The notes beneath the pieces were generated by a model that was given only the letters and a program-made list of their open reading frames with translations, made no database searches and had not been told where the DNA came from. A DNA stretch of 64,000 bases from Himantopus leucocephalus (lineage: Eukaryota; Chordata; Aves; Charadriiformes; Recurvirostridae): NCBI GenBank assembly GCA_003993805.1, contig RSEF01000004.1, positions 73,626,326 to 73,690,325 on the forward strand. The letters are read 5' to 3'. The translations under genes were made by a program, and so were the position numbers. Positions 50,421 to 62,729 of this stretch are shown here, in pieces (the first letter of the stretch is position 1; each line of letters begins with the position of its first letter).

Positions 50421-52784
50421 AATCCCCACATTCATCCCCTCATCTCCTCCCACCCCTCAGCTTCTGCTCCCACTTAGACCTCCCTCCGCCCCTTTGCTCT
50501 CAGCCCACATGTCTGCTGTCTGCAGTTGCTCTGCAACTCCCTTTCTTTCTATTTTAAAATCGCTGATAATTCTTCCTTCCTCCCCCACCCCTGGACTCAG
50601 ATTACTCTCCAGCATCCATTTGTCATTGATTCCACCTCCTTTCCTGACTTTCCCCACAGGAAAAACAAAAGCTGGCTCCAGGTTGCAGCTATCGAAAATC
50701 TGCCTGGATGTATTCAGAGGCAAGAAAAAGAGCAGCTGTCTGGGAAAAAAGATGATGTGTGATAGCCTCTATTATACAAGTAGGCATTTTCTTGTGAACT
50801 AATAATTATTGTCATCAAAGCAGAATCTGTACAAAACTGACTGGAGCTCTTTCAATTAGGAATGAATGCCAACACGAAGTTTGAAACACTCAGAGATTTA
50901 ATATGATTTTATTTCTTTTGTCCTGTATCTATTCCTACAAATAAGAATTAATGGACTTGGACAAAAGCGGGACACGTTGCAGTATTTTTAACTAGCTTTT
51001 CTTTCAGTATGCAACAAATCCTGCCAGTCTCTTAAGTGGGGTAAGCAGATGTACTGTGTCATCTGCCACTTTGCCAAATGAGCCTTCCTCTCTCATCCCT
51101 GCAATTCACTTCTTCTCCAGCAGTCTACCCAAGAATACAACATTTAGCATGAAATCAAAGCATTCATAAAAGAAAGCCAAACTCCTCTGAAATTTAGGAC
51201 TCTTCAGTTTCATCACATACTCCAAAAAATACAGATCCTTTTCATTCAGCTGGTATGGTACTTTCATTTCAGTTTGAAAACAGGATGATTTTCCAGAGAA
51301 AAATAATATCTCTTGAGCCAATTGGCTGAGAATTTTAAAACACAGAATTCAGAAAAAGTGCATTACATATGGTTTTGATTAGAAAAGAACTTTTTCATCA
51401 AATTCAGTTAAAACATGAAATGGCAGGCACAGGACTGTTAAGGATAAAACAACGGAGGAAATTCCGCAGAAAACCAGCAAGTTTTTCACATCAGTGCTGT
51501 TAGATCAGAAGGCAGTGGGTGAATTACATTAGATGATGAAAGGGTTGTTTGAGTCTTTCCCTTTTTGTGCTTTTCTCCTCTTGTGCAGGCCCAGGGAATG
51601 CAGAAGACAAAATGGAGAATAGAGAAGCAGAACAGGCAGGAACGATTGTGATAAGTTTGTAAATGTGTGCAGATTGAGTTCATAGCAAACCTTCAGTGTA
51701 GGGTGAGAAAGAGGCAAGACAGGGAAAAGGCTGAAGTACAAGATGTGCTCGTAGTTGACAAATGTATATGACTGTTGTTAGGCATACGTGGCAACTGAAA
51801 CCAGGAAAGTAGATAAAATCAACAACAGATGACATGCAGATGAGGAAGAGGTAACAGAACTTGGGAAGACTTGCCAGAGTGGAGAAAATATTGTGGAGGT
51901 TGAGGTCTGGCTGCAGAGGCACAGAAGCTTATTTCCCGAAGAAAGAGACCAAACAGATATTAATATATGTAGCTTTCCCTGTGTAGTCACTGAAAAAACC
52001 CTGACTTTTATAGGAGACTAAAGCTCCTTCATTTGATGTTGAAAATACGTACAGTGTTTTTTCAACATTTTTCTCAATTTATGCTTTTCTATCTTTATTT
52101 TTAGATTGTGATTAAAAATGGTTACAAGGTGTTTCTTTGTATTCCATAATTTCATGTCAAGAAGACATGAAACTTAGCATGAACTCTGCTGAAATGAGAT
52201 CTTTTAACAATGAAAATTGTGTTGCTTATTTGACATAAAGAAAATAGTTATGGAAGCAAATTCGTTAGAGTATTTGAATCATACTAAATCAATAGGTCAA
52301 TGAGATTTATTTTTTTTAATCACTCTTCATTTCTGGATACTCCCCATGTTCCTGGGATTTATTTAACTTAATATCATGGATGTAGACTAAGTTTTCCTGT
52401 ATAGAATGCCTGTCATCTCTTTGGATGATGCTCTCTTCTTCACCTACACTCTATTTTTAAAATAGAAAGTGTGATGATTGGGAAGAAGTAAACAATTCCA
52501 GTAATCGTAGTCTCATGCAATCTCGCATCACAAAAGCAGTGCCAGTAACACCAACAATTCAGTATTATCAACATGACTGTACACATGACCACTTTAAAAT
52601 TTGAAGTTTTGTATGTGTTTAGTGCTTGTGAAAAGGAGCACATTGACAGTATCCAAATCTCACATCTTCCATTTCTCCACAGAAGGGTTACACAGGGGTA
52701 GCTGGAACACAGGAGCCTTAACAGTGACGTGGCCCATTCTTGGGCTCTGATTACCTGTTATTCCCATCTTGTGCATGTGATCAC
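50421..52784. other. Unique sequence, nothing recognised
   Basis: A pyrimidine-rich part at 50440-50660 gives overlapping serine/proline/leucine-rich frames that reflect composition. No exon or repeat is recognised in the rest. Confidence 0.4.
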
Positions 52785-52949
52785 CTTCAAACTGAGGATA
52801 TAGAGACAGGGGTCTTTCGTTTTCATCAGGCTTGGACTTCTGGACCTCCTCAGCCATTCCCAGAGCTGCAGACCTTCTTCCTTGGTGACTGGAGCCACAC
52901 ACTGTAATGCAGCCACCCAGGATCCCTCAGGAGTAATAGCAGCATAACT
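52785..52949 (-). other. Exon-like open segment, function unknown
   Basis: On the minus strand a good acceptor (tttatatttcag) ends just before 52949, and a plausible donor (TTGAAG|gtgatc) follows 52785. The segment is 165 nt, exactly 55 codons, and open in phase 0. Its peptide begins SYAAITPEGSWVAALQ and includes VAPVTKEEGLQLWEWL. A second frame of the same strand is also open and runs past a stronger donor (AACAG|gtaatc), which weakens the case for either. I recognise no domain. No linked exon was found, so it may be an isolated conserved exon, a pseudogene piece or chance. Confidence 0.2.
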
Positions 52950-55900
52950 CTGAAATATAAAGCACCCATCATTAATTTCCTTCACCACCATAATAGTGTG
53001 CTTTGCTAGTGTGATTTGATTGAGAATAAATCCTGTCTACGTGGTGCTCGGGGGATTCCTGCAGCTGGATGCAGACCTCTCTACGTGTTAGTTTACGAAT
53101 TCATCATGATTCTGTCGGGAAGAGAGGGAGAAAGCTTCAGCTCCTTGAAGATTTCTGTCCTCTGCCCTCTTGCCTTATGAGGAGGCACATTCTGATTCTT
53201 CAAAGACAGAAATGCCATGCTTGCTACAGGAATCATCCCGCTGGCTACGAGTTGGAGGTTGCCACTCCTTGTGGGTGGCACACAGCCCAGAAGCTGAACT
53301 GCAGGAATTAGTCCTAAACATACCTACAGCCTCTAAAGGCTTTGAAAACTAATCTGGTTCTTCCTGCTCAGAGAAAGGTGTAAGGGAAATGTAATAAATT
53401 ACAAAAAGAAATAACATATAGGGAAAACATAATGTTTTTTAAGACGCTGCTTTTCTCAGCACATCTATTTTGATACCTAAGTTGAGGACCAATACCCAGC
53501 ACATCTCTTTACTGCCCGCTGCACCATTTTTTCACAATTAGCGTGTTCTACTGGAGCATTGCTGACTTATGTTGCATTTTTCCTATTATTTCACTTCTGT
53601 GAGGAGAAATTTGAAATATTCATTTGAACATGTAAAGGTTAACAAAAGAGTGAATTTTCTATTTATCAATGAGCAGAACTGAGGGAAGCAGTCCCATGGC
53701 CTTTCATTCATCTGCTTCAACTCTGTCAACTGTGACTCAAGATGTCATAACTAGTAACAGAGGAAACATTTAATTCTGAATTTAGACAGTCAGAGAGCCA
53801 AAAATAAGAAATAGGGTGTGATAATATAGTGGATCAAAATATATATGTGTATATATCTGGAAAGCTAATGTTATAAACTGCTTGACAAGATACCGAAGAA
53901 ATACTTAAAGCCTAGTGATGAAGTTTGCTACTTGAGGTCCAAACTAGTTTAGTGTCCAGAAACTCCCATTTCAGGGTTTCAGATCCTTTCTTGTTTCATA
54001 ATAAGGTTTTCTGATGCCACTTCAATGGTCTGTATTACTGTGAAAGATGCCAGAACAGTTCCACTGGTTTGCTCATCGTTTAATTTATGCGCACTGTGTG
54101 GTATGTCCTACTATAAAAAGAGTGGCTGTGTTTCAAGGCAACAGGTTGCCTCTTTGCTATTTAGTGGCTGCCGCGCTCCAGATTAAGTGGGGAGGAGAGG
54201 AGGAGATACTGCTTCTCTTAGAACTACCCAGCACACAAGGCATAGGGAGACTCCCAGCGTGCTGGGATGGACAAGACCTACAACACCAAGGAGGTGTTGG
54301 GAGGCTGGAGAAAATGGGCAGAGGAGAAGGGGGAAGGTGTCTTCTTGCAGCAGAGCTCAATCTTTAGAGCTGACTGCAAAGAAGAGACATTCCTAGAAAT
54401 GCGGAGGTAGTTGTGCCTGGTGTGCTCAACCCAGCAAGCTGCTGGAGAGGAGCTGGACTGCAAAACACAACAGGAAAGGCTGCCTCACCCCACAGAGAAT
54501 GTCGGAGAAGGGACTGGGTTCTGTGCCAAGCAGCGAAGCAGAGTGACGTTTAATATTTTTGTCCGCTAATGAAATCTGACTTAAGAGTTCAGAGGACATT
54601 GACTTTTAGGTAAATCCTTTATGGGAATACTTTGGCCTTAAATTGGTACTCCATGATGGCTAATTTACTGTCTGCTCCTGGCATGCATACTCAGGAAACT
54701 GCATCCACATTATCAGAAGTATGATAATAGGAGCATTTACTTGTCAGCTGAACAAAGCCGAAGGATTCAATGGATGTGAAAACCGAGAATGTTGTAAATG
54801 TAAATAAGGCCAAAGCTGGAGAGGTTTGATGTATTGCTGGCATTTTGTGCCTGGCCAGCTGTAGCCACGAAGGGAATATTTGTGCAGAAGTACTATATTC
54901 ACTATACAAAATTAAATCTGAATGAATTTTTTCTGAAAAATAAAATAGACTCTTCTTATTTTCTTTGCCAGAAAATCATGACAGACAATTCTGTCTGTGA
55001 GGAGCTCAGCTCCCCCGAACGGCAGGAAGAGTAGGCAGCCTGAATAAGGTGAGAACTTATTAGCTGTTGTCCCATTGGAGAGGATGGAGGGAAGGCAGCA
55101 ATGGTATAGAGCAGGAAAAGAGAGGGCTGTGAAGGAAAGGGGAGTTTTTGTGCATGTATATACTCATGGATAAGAAGAGGCTTGTATACGTGCTCTTTCA
55201 CACCTGCTGGCATGTCAAAAGGTGTGTGAGTAGTGGAGGGGTGACAGTGGCATAGTTATACCTGTATGCTTGGAGGACAGTGAGCTGTTATTCATTGCCA
55301 TTGGTGACAGTTCCAATTAAGCTTTCCTTTCAGGGCAGGACAACTTAAAAAAACCCCACACACATGGAGTCCAGCACAAGGGATCCTTGAATGGGATGTT
55401 CCTAGAGACTGTCAGAAAACAAATCACTGCAATAGTTCATCAAAGCTGAAGCGACAAAATGAAAAAGCATACCTTTGCAAGCATTTTCCCCAGTACAGTA
55501 CAGCCAAAGATGTCTTTCACTAACTCTTCTGACAGAAAAAAAGACATATTTATCATTATTATTCAGATTCTCAGCATTATTGTGTCTGTCACAGAATTAT
55601 TAGGGAGCAATCAACCTAGGCACAAAATGAACGAAGAAGTTAAGCTCTGTATGACAGTACCTCCTCCTTTAAAAATATGAAAGAAATTGTGATGTGACAG
55701 GACATTAGAAAATCATCTGCAGAATTTGCAGTAACCACTAACAATTTTATTCCTACCTAAAGGAACTCAAGGCTTAAATTTTTTATGCCACTATAATATT
55801 TTCTCTCCTTTAACTAATTGCTTCTCTATAAGGCTATGAACATCATTTTTCTGTCTGGACTAATGCTAAGGATACCAACAAGACAGCTGCATATTCCAGG

Positions 55901-56087
55901 TTTGTTTTTTCTTTATGATGATAGTAAGTGACTGAAATATGTTAACTACATATTTTGCATCAGTTAGGGAAAAATGACAACTTTTGACAGACAAGGCTCG
56001 ACCTCTCGACACAGACAATGAAATCTTTTGTGAGAATTGCACAATTTTTCTCATTTCTTTCCTTCTTTCTTCTGTTATTCATAAATA
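52950..56087. other. Unique sequence, nothing firm recognised
   Basis: Contains an AT/GT alternating tract (53839-53856) and a purine-rich part near 54187-54340. Frames here are 60-106 codons, overlapping on both strands, with no family motif. Confidence 0.4.
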
Positions 56088-56265
56088 GAGCCACAGATTC
56101 ATAGAAAAAAATACATTGGAAGAGACTCTGGAGGTCTCTAGCCCCACCCCACCTTTGAGCAGAGACAAATTCAAAGCTATACAAGGTTGCTTAAAACATT
56201 GTTCAAGTGACTTTAGAAACCACCTAAGGATGGTGAGATGGTGACTCTAAAACCTTTCCAGACAA
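56088..56265 (-). mobile_element. CR1: Old CR1 LINE 3' end, antisense
   Basis: The plus strand has 'agattcatagaaaaaa', then 'cattggaagagactctggag', 'gtctctagccccaccccacc' and a decayed segment ending near 'aacctttccagacaacc'. The order matches the complement of a CR1 3' UTR, but divergence is high and the right edge is uncertain. Confidence 0.65.
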
Positions 56266-56299
56266 CCAGACATTTACAAAAACACAGAAATATTTCTTT

Positions 56300-57090
56300 A
56301 TTTACATGAAGTGGAACAAATAATTGCACACTAACTTTTTTAAAGCACCTTTTTTTTCTTTTTCCAAATCTTATTATTTACTTAACTAAGCATAAAACTA
56401 ATATGATATATGAAAAACTTAGCAGATTGAAACTGAAGAAACAGGTCTTTCTCTTTTAAACATAAAGAGGAGTCTCTGTACCTTAGCTTTTACAAGCGTC
56501 CAGCTCTGTGTGGAAGAGAATTTTCGTCATAGCAGCATAGGTCCCAGTGACAGATGGGCACTTTTTGAACAGTCCTGGCTTTTCCAGACTTTTTAACAAA
56601 GTAGCCAGCTCTTTTTCTTGCTGATGGTCCTGATATGCTGTTCTTTGCCCTTGTGCATCCTCCTCACCTCCATTTTTTTCCGGGCAAGGGGCAAGATCTC
56701 CAGTCAGTTCCTCCCACTCCAGCCTAAAAATAAAGCACTTGCCCAGTTCTCTGGTAAGGTTTGATATTACAGGGTTTTTTCCCAATAAGATATCTTTTGC
56801 TACTACTTGTTCTTCAGCATTTATTTTATAGGTATGATCTTTGTCAATGCCAAACACAGAGAAGAGAGGATACCATACACTTTAGATAGATGGCTTCTCA
56901 ACAGTGTATTTATAGGTATTCAAATGCAAGACTTGAACAGAGCTTTAATTTGCTGGGGGGTCAAGACAGGTTTTTCCGCTGTCAGTATATCCTGTTCAGC
57001 TGGAGCTCTCAAGTAGCCGAAATTTTCTTTCCTGCCAGAAAGAGTGCTGCCTGCAATGACAAACTCTCCTTCTGAGATCCTGACGGAAGG
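56300..57090 (-). pseudogene. Possible degraded coding or terminal-exon remnant, unidentified
   Basis: Two minus-strand open stretches lie end to end in different frames. The upstream one (about 57090-56911, roughly 57 codons) contains GEFVIAGSTLSGRKENFGYL and VLTPQQIKALF, and ends at a TGA. The downstream one (56857-56483, 124 codons, no ATG at its start) contains GIDKDHTYKINAEEQVVAK and ends at a TAA. After that stop there is about 180 nt of AT-rich sequence, then AATAAA near 56297-56302 (minus strand) followed by a GT-rich stretch, as at a polyadenylation site. Reading on past the TGA in the first frame leads with one shift into the second, as in a decayed gene. No poly-A tail follows, so it does not look like a processed retrocopy. 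The protein is not one I recognise. Chance remains a serious alternative. Confidence 0.25.
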
Positions 57091-58029
57091 TTCTTAGGTG
57101 TGCACTGCCCTGGATGTGCCATGATTTGAGCAGGAAGGGTTTGTATGGCATGTGGCTACTTCCATATCTTAAAAAACATCAGACCTCAGCTGGGCATACC
57201 CTGTGGAGATAAACAAGTTCCTTTTCATTACAAAGAGAGTTACCATACAGTGTTATCTACTTCTGTGATTTTTTTTTTCAGGTAGGTCATTTCAAAAGTC
57301 CTCAATGATCCTGACACAGAGGCTGAATTGCAAATTGACACTAGATGTTACCAGACATAGTTGGGTACAGGACAGCTCCAGAGACTGGAAGCCTGCAGGC
57401 CATTAAGCTGCAAATTCCAGGCACTTTTTATGCCATCCATCATGTGCTAAGTATCCTGTTCTACCTGGGGTGCATGTTGTCTGTTGGGACATGTTAGAAG
57501 TGCCTCAGGGCTGACAGTTGCAAACATCTTAGGTAACAGGGAAAATTAAGTCAATAAAGCTGACAATGTTTTATACCTATCAAAATCAGGCTATGGATGA
57601 AAAAGCTATGTGAAAATGCATGGTGTTGAAGTTAATATTTTTTTACTATGTTTAATCTGACTTGAAAAAGGATTGTTAATTCATTGAAGACTGTGGCTTT
57701 TTGTCATCTATTATCTACACACCATGTAAAAATGTGTTTTTTCATGAAGGCCACTATGTTCTCTTTTCTCAGAATTAAAAAAAAAATATTTTATTTATGG
57801 ATGTTTGCTCCCCTTTTAGTTAACAATTGCTACTGGTGTGTACTCTTTATCTTCCGACACTTAATTGATCTTCATATGGTATCTCTGCCTCGTCCATTTA
57901 TCACTCCATTCTTCATTCTTCTGAGATGTGTTTTCTTTCTCAGACCTTGTCAACATTTAGTGAACATGCAGAGTGTGTTAGTGCATCAGGTTAGAAAACT
58001 ACATGATGTTTTTCTTTTTATTTTGACAG

Positions 58030-58178
58030 TACAATCAAGCTGTGTAATTTTAGAAGAAGATGACATGAATGCTGTCCCAACCACCTACGTTTTGGCAGAA
58101 ATCCTGATGTCAAACAGGCACTCTGATTTGTGTCAAGACTGTTGTTTACTTTGTACCATATGCAGAAAATGCAAATAA
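58030..58178 (+). other. Exon-like segment with Cys-rich tail, function unknown
   Basis: A very strong acceptor (long T-rich tract, then ttttgacag) ends at 58029. The following sequence is open to a TAA at 58178. The 49-codon peptide has an acidic part (ILEEDDMNAVPTTYV) and a Cys-rich end (LCQDCCLLCTICRKCK). It is the last part of a 164-codon frame whose upstream portion is T-rich and hydrophobic and looks like intronic sequence. If transcribed it would be a terminal exon. No family is recognised. Confidence 0.18.
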
Positions 58179-58925
58179 TTTTGCTTTGTAATCATTTGCT
58201 ATTTCTTTCATATTTTGCAATACTGCTTCAGTGCTGAAGCAAATGCCTAAATTACATTTTAAGGGGAAAAGCTCCTAAATTATTTGAGTTCTATTATCTG
58301 TTATTAACTTAGTCCCACTTTTCCTTTCCTCTTTTTAAGTGCTGTTTAAAATACTGTCCACTTAAAAATCAAAATGTTCTTTTTATGTTCTGTAAGTTAG
58401 TAGAAAGACTGTGAAAAAACATTGATCAGACCTGCTGAGATTACTTTTTCCATAACATATTTTACAAATATGCATTTTAACTATTACCATCGGTTTTCAA
58501 TTAGATTATGAGAAACAAATCAAAAGGAACTGATTGAAAAAGTTCTGCAGTACGGCATTTCACAGAATTTTGATGACAATTTTCATTTCCAATTCATGCC
58601 TTATTAGAATGTTTTTAAAATCCTAATCCTTCACAAGGAAGAAAAAATTGCATAAGCTAGAAATATCAGTATGATAGAGTTCTTTTTCCCTTGGAAAAAA
58701 TCCCAATTCACAGTGAAATCAAGCAAAGAAGACAGCTCTGAATAATAAAATGAGTCTTTTAGGCAAATGCTTAAAATCAACTTGGTTGGGTGGTGCATAA
58801 CTGAAAACCTGTGCATATGTTTGTAAGTATGACAATTGCAGAGTTCTCAGGACAAATATTTGATATCAAACTCTCGTATTTGCTTTTTCTTTTTCTAATA
58901 ATCTATGATAACTTTCCTTCTGCAG

Positions 58926-59055
58926 TATAATAATTTCAGACCAGGGTTCTGCAGAATCAGGACAAATGGCCAGTTATGAGACGCATGCAGCTTGATACTG
59001 TTCAGCCACCCTTTCATGCTTTCATGCTGGGGGAGTCATTGTCTGGTCTGACATG
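58926..59055 (+). other. Candidate non-coding exon
   Basis: A textbook acceptor (tttccttctgcag, ending 58925) and a near-perfect donor (ATG|gtaagtg, from 59056) bound 130 nt. All three frames contain stops, so this would fit a lncRNA or UTR exon and not an internal coding exon. Confidence 0.25.
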
Positions 59056-59825
59056 GTAAGTGTGCTAAACTTGCCTTAGACCGCTTCTATTTTCCAGTGG
59101 CAATACTTGTTCACAGGGACTGTTCTGGCTGTTAGGACCACTGAAACACAATGGTCATAACTTATTCTACTCACCCCTCCACTGCCCTCCCCCCNTGACG
59201 ATACAGAGCCAACATCCTCCTCATACACAGCGTCTGGATGTGATGCTTCTGTAGAGTCAGTTGTTGACTGTTTGGGACAATTTTAATTTTTTATATGCTG
59301 GTGAGCATACAAGGTACAACTGGGGCAGAACAGACCCAGGTTCATGGCCAGTTGTTAATGTAAGTATTTGAAAGGTTCTTGCTTTGCATTACACAATGCA
59401 TTTGTAAAGCAGACCTCGAGAAAACATATTTCGTAAAATGGTTGTTACTAGTAGAAGCTGAAGGATGGTAAAAATCACAAAGCTGTTCCTCCAGTAAGCG
59501 GACAGCCAAATACAACCTTCCTTTTCCTGGTTTTGCTTCTTTCTGCTGAGATACCTAATGTGATGCTTTACGTGTCAGGTAGCTCCTCTCGTCGTTCTCC
59601 CTGCACAGAAACTTCCCACATTTGATTTCTCAGCTCTTCCCATTGATGTCTACAATGTTGTAGACATAATTGTCTTAAGTCTACAAGACAGTTCTGGAGT
59701 TTAGATGACACATAATCACTATTGCTAGTGTTATTAATTTCAGACAGCTGATTTGCATCATACTACCCAGAAAGTCATGCAATCACCTTCCCTCAACAAG
59801 AAGTCATCTTCATTCCCTTACTGGG

Positions 59826-59937
59826 AAGCTCTGAGCAACCTGGTGTGGCAATGAAGCTAGTCCTGTTTAGAGTAAGTTTAGTCTAGAGGCCCCCAGAGGT
59901 CCTTTTCCACCTGAATTTTTCTATGATTCTTACAGTA
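59826..59937 (+). mobile_element. CR1: Very short CR1 LINE 3' end
   Basis: Contains 'agctctgagcaacctggtgt' and then a decayed UTR with 'gaggtccttttccacc' and 'tttctatgattctta'. The 'gagcaacctg' block plus the ATTCTATGA-type end identify it. Only about 110 bases remain. Confidence 0.75.
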
Positions 59938-60194
59938 CAACTTTAACCTGGAAGACTGGCACTGTGTGTATGTAATATTAACAACATTATTCAAAACAGC
60001 AACGTGGAGGGGGAAGACTGTTAAAAGGCTTTGACAACTGCATAGGAATTGTACCAATTGTGCAGTCCTCTCTTTTTCAGTGTGTTCAAATACAGTTTAA
60101 AGTTAATTTTCCTAATACTATTGTGTTCCTAGTATAGGCATAATGATATGCAGGCTTGTAGTTATGAAACTGCAGGAGACTAATGCAAATCTTT

Positions 60195-60588
60195 GCGGCT
60201 GTGGCATTTAGCCTGGAGAAAAGAAGGCTCTGGGGAGACCTTATAGCAACCTTCCAGTACTTAAAGGGGGGCTACAAAAAAGGTGGAGAGGGGCCCTTTA
60301 TCAGGGAGTGTAGTGATAGGATGAGGGGTAATGGTCTTAAACTGAAAGAGGGTAGATTTCGACTACATGTTAGGAACAAATTCTTTACTCCGAGGGTGGT
60401 GAGACACTGGAACAGGTTGCCCAGAGAAGTTGTGGGTGCCTCATCCCTGGAAGTGTTTGAGGTCAAGTTGGATGGTGCTTTGAGCAACCTGGTCTGGTGG
60501 GAGGTGTCCCTGCCCATGGCAGGGGAGTTAGAACTAGATGATCTTTAAGGTCCCTTCCAACCCAAACCATTCGATGATTCAATGAGTC
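60195..60588 (+). mobile_element. CR1: CR1 LINE 3' fragment with open ORF2 tail
   Basis: Plus-strand CR1 starting near the conserved '[20 protein letters not shown]' segment. The frame is open through '[16 protein letters not shown]', '[14 protein letters not shown]' and '[16 protein letters not shown]' to 60548. The 3' end shows the standard 'catggcaggggagttagaac' and 'gtcccttccaacccaaacca' blocks, then a short ATTCTATGA-like repeat. It is one of the less diverged copies, and belongs to the same subfamily type as those at 31.5 and 34 kb. Confidence 0.95.
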
Positions 60589-62729
60589 TATGTTTCTGAA
60601 TCATTTAGCAGTTTATAATTACTGGCAAATGTATTAGTTTATAATTACTGAAGTAAGTAATACGCCTTTTGTCAAATTATTTTCAGCAACCATGAAAAAC
60701 ATAACCAAAAGAAAGGAATTTTAAAGTTTTGAAAGGAAGAAATTTTGAAGCCAGCCAACCCCTACATATAGCAGTTGTTTAATGCAAGGAAACATACTGT
60801 TTCTCTAAAGCAGATGCTACTAAAAAAAAAAAAAAAAAGGGGGGGGAAAAAAAANATGAGTGATAGGGGGGTACTAGAACTCTGTGTGTTTGAGGCAAAA
60901 AATATCCCCACAAAGATAGCAATATTCCCTTAACATTGTGATCTTGTATAATTCATTACAAATGTGTGTAGAACGTACTTTTTTTCTTTTACCTAAACAT
61001 AGGAACAACTAAGTCAGGTTCAATCCTAGCTTAGTGGCACTAATAATTAATAGGCAATCTTGTTGCTACTTGAATGCTAATTGTGTAACACATATTGGGT
61101 AGTAGCTGTTTATCTGAAGTTTAGAGATGCTATACGCTATCTTCCTTTACAAGGGCAGTGGGAGGACAGCAGGGAGAAGTGTGGTTTCTTTCTCTGGATT
61201 TTTTTGGGGAGGGGGGCGGAGTTGGGAGTCTGCAGCACAGTGTACACTAAAAAACTCCCGGGAAGAATAGGGCCTGGCACAGAAACAGTTTCTTACAGAC
61301 GCAGAAGGTTAACAGGGTATTTGCTGCAACTGGGAATCTGACGAAGTCTGTTACACTGAGAGCAGGACTGGAAGGAGCTGTGAAAGCAGACAGTAGTTAG
61401 AGGGAGGCATGTTTACAGACCTTTCTGTTTAAAAGATCTTTTGCTCTAGTTGCTGTTGTACTAACCGAGTACCCAGAAGTACTTTAGGTGTTCAAATTAA
61501 GGAAAAGGTGCATGCAGAATCATGTCAGAAGTCTGGCCCGTTCACAAGATTTTTAAGTGAATAAAAACCCGTTTCCCACATCAGTTAACCTTAGGCAGTA
61601 CTGAACAAAGTGAGCATCCAACAGTTGTTCTTTATCTCTCCAAACTCCTGTCTCCAAGACACATCTTAGTGAAATTATTGTTTTTGCATTATTACTTGAT
61701 AAATAACATGTTTCTTTATGCAGGTAAGTGGAAAGAACAGATTAGATCACAGTTCCATTATGAAGACACATTATTAAACCCAGCTTTTTTCCTCACCTGT
61801 TCCTCAGCAGCAGGAAGAAAAACCCTGAGGACCTCACTAATGTTAGAGCTATTCAAAGACTGCATCCTCTGAGCAACCGTTTGAGTATGGAATATGCAAC
61901 AACAGATCTCAGAGCGCATACTAAATGCATTTTCTTCATCATAACTTCTCAAATCCACTTAGATTTCTGAAGAAGACTTCTCTGAGGTCTGACAGTATGG
62001 TTGATACACAAATTCACAATCTGTAGCAGTTTAGGTATCACAGAATAGCTGACTATAAGTGAGCTTTGGCCTGCTTCATGTGATGGTCCGATGCGACCCT
62101 TGACTGTGCTTCATTCCAGAAGACAACACCCTCTGGGCACACACACATCAGGCTTTGAATGTCATGCCAATACAGTGAACTACAACTGAGTGGATTGCTT
62201 TGCACTATCTTAAAATGTTCAGATATGTAAAAAGTTGACAGTTTTATTATGAATATATAATTCTGCAGAGGCAAGCATGTGTAGGTGCTCTCCTCAAAAA
62301 AGTTTAGGAGGCTATAACAAAGTGATGCATTAAAATTAGTATTCCTTGTATCTAAAAAAATTTGTTAGACTTGTTGGATTGTGGAAAGGGATCTTTTGTG
62401 GGTAGTTGTGCTGTAGCGAAAGAATTACAAATGTGAAATAGGAGCATCCAACTTTGTTAAAGAAAACCCCAACAGTAAGCCTATGCATAGATATGGTAGA
62501 GAAAAAATATAGCTAAAAAGAATGATGTTTTAAAGAGTGAAATCCCAATACTTGTCTTCGCAATTGGTTTACTGATACAGAAAAAAAAGATCATTGATCA
62601 GAAATCAGCTGAAGCCATGAGCAAACTGACGTGCGATAATTTCATTATCTCCTAGGATTTTTTTTTCTCCTACAGCATTGGGAGCAACTATGTTTTTTCA
62701 TCTTAATATGCATCTTGCAGATGTAAATA
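60589..62729. other. Unique sequence, no gene recognised
   Basis: AT-rich. A minus-strand open stretch at 61758-61958 ends at a good donor (CAG|gtgagg at 61797/61796), but the full segment back to the nearest acceptor contains a stop in that frame. No repeat family is recognised. Confidence 0.35.
60823..60855. repeat. A/G homopolymer cluster with one N
   Basis: A long A run, a run of eight or more G, another A run, then a single N. The N is probably an unresolved base caused by the homopolymers. Confidence 0.85.

Noticed and set aside
57684..58178. 164-codon plus-strand frame as a full gene
   Set aside because: It has no ATG at the start, the upstream two thirds is T-rich hydrophobic sequence like intron, and a strong acceptor sits inside it. 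About one frame near this length can occur by chance in such a window.
59160..59200. Single N at 59195 as another false duplication
   Set aside because: The sequence left and right of this N is not duplicated; it follows a C-run and is probably an unresolved base. The same holds for the N at 20249.
61797..61966. Exon-like block with an excellent donor on the minus strand
   Set aside because: All three frames contain a stop between the nearest acceptor and the donor. The open part starts only inside the block.
62053..62274. Minus-strand frame that at first resembled a WD-repeat or transposase segment
   Set aside because: No motif could be confirmed residue by residue and there is no supporting splice or repeat structure.
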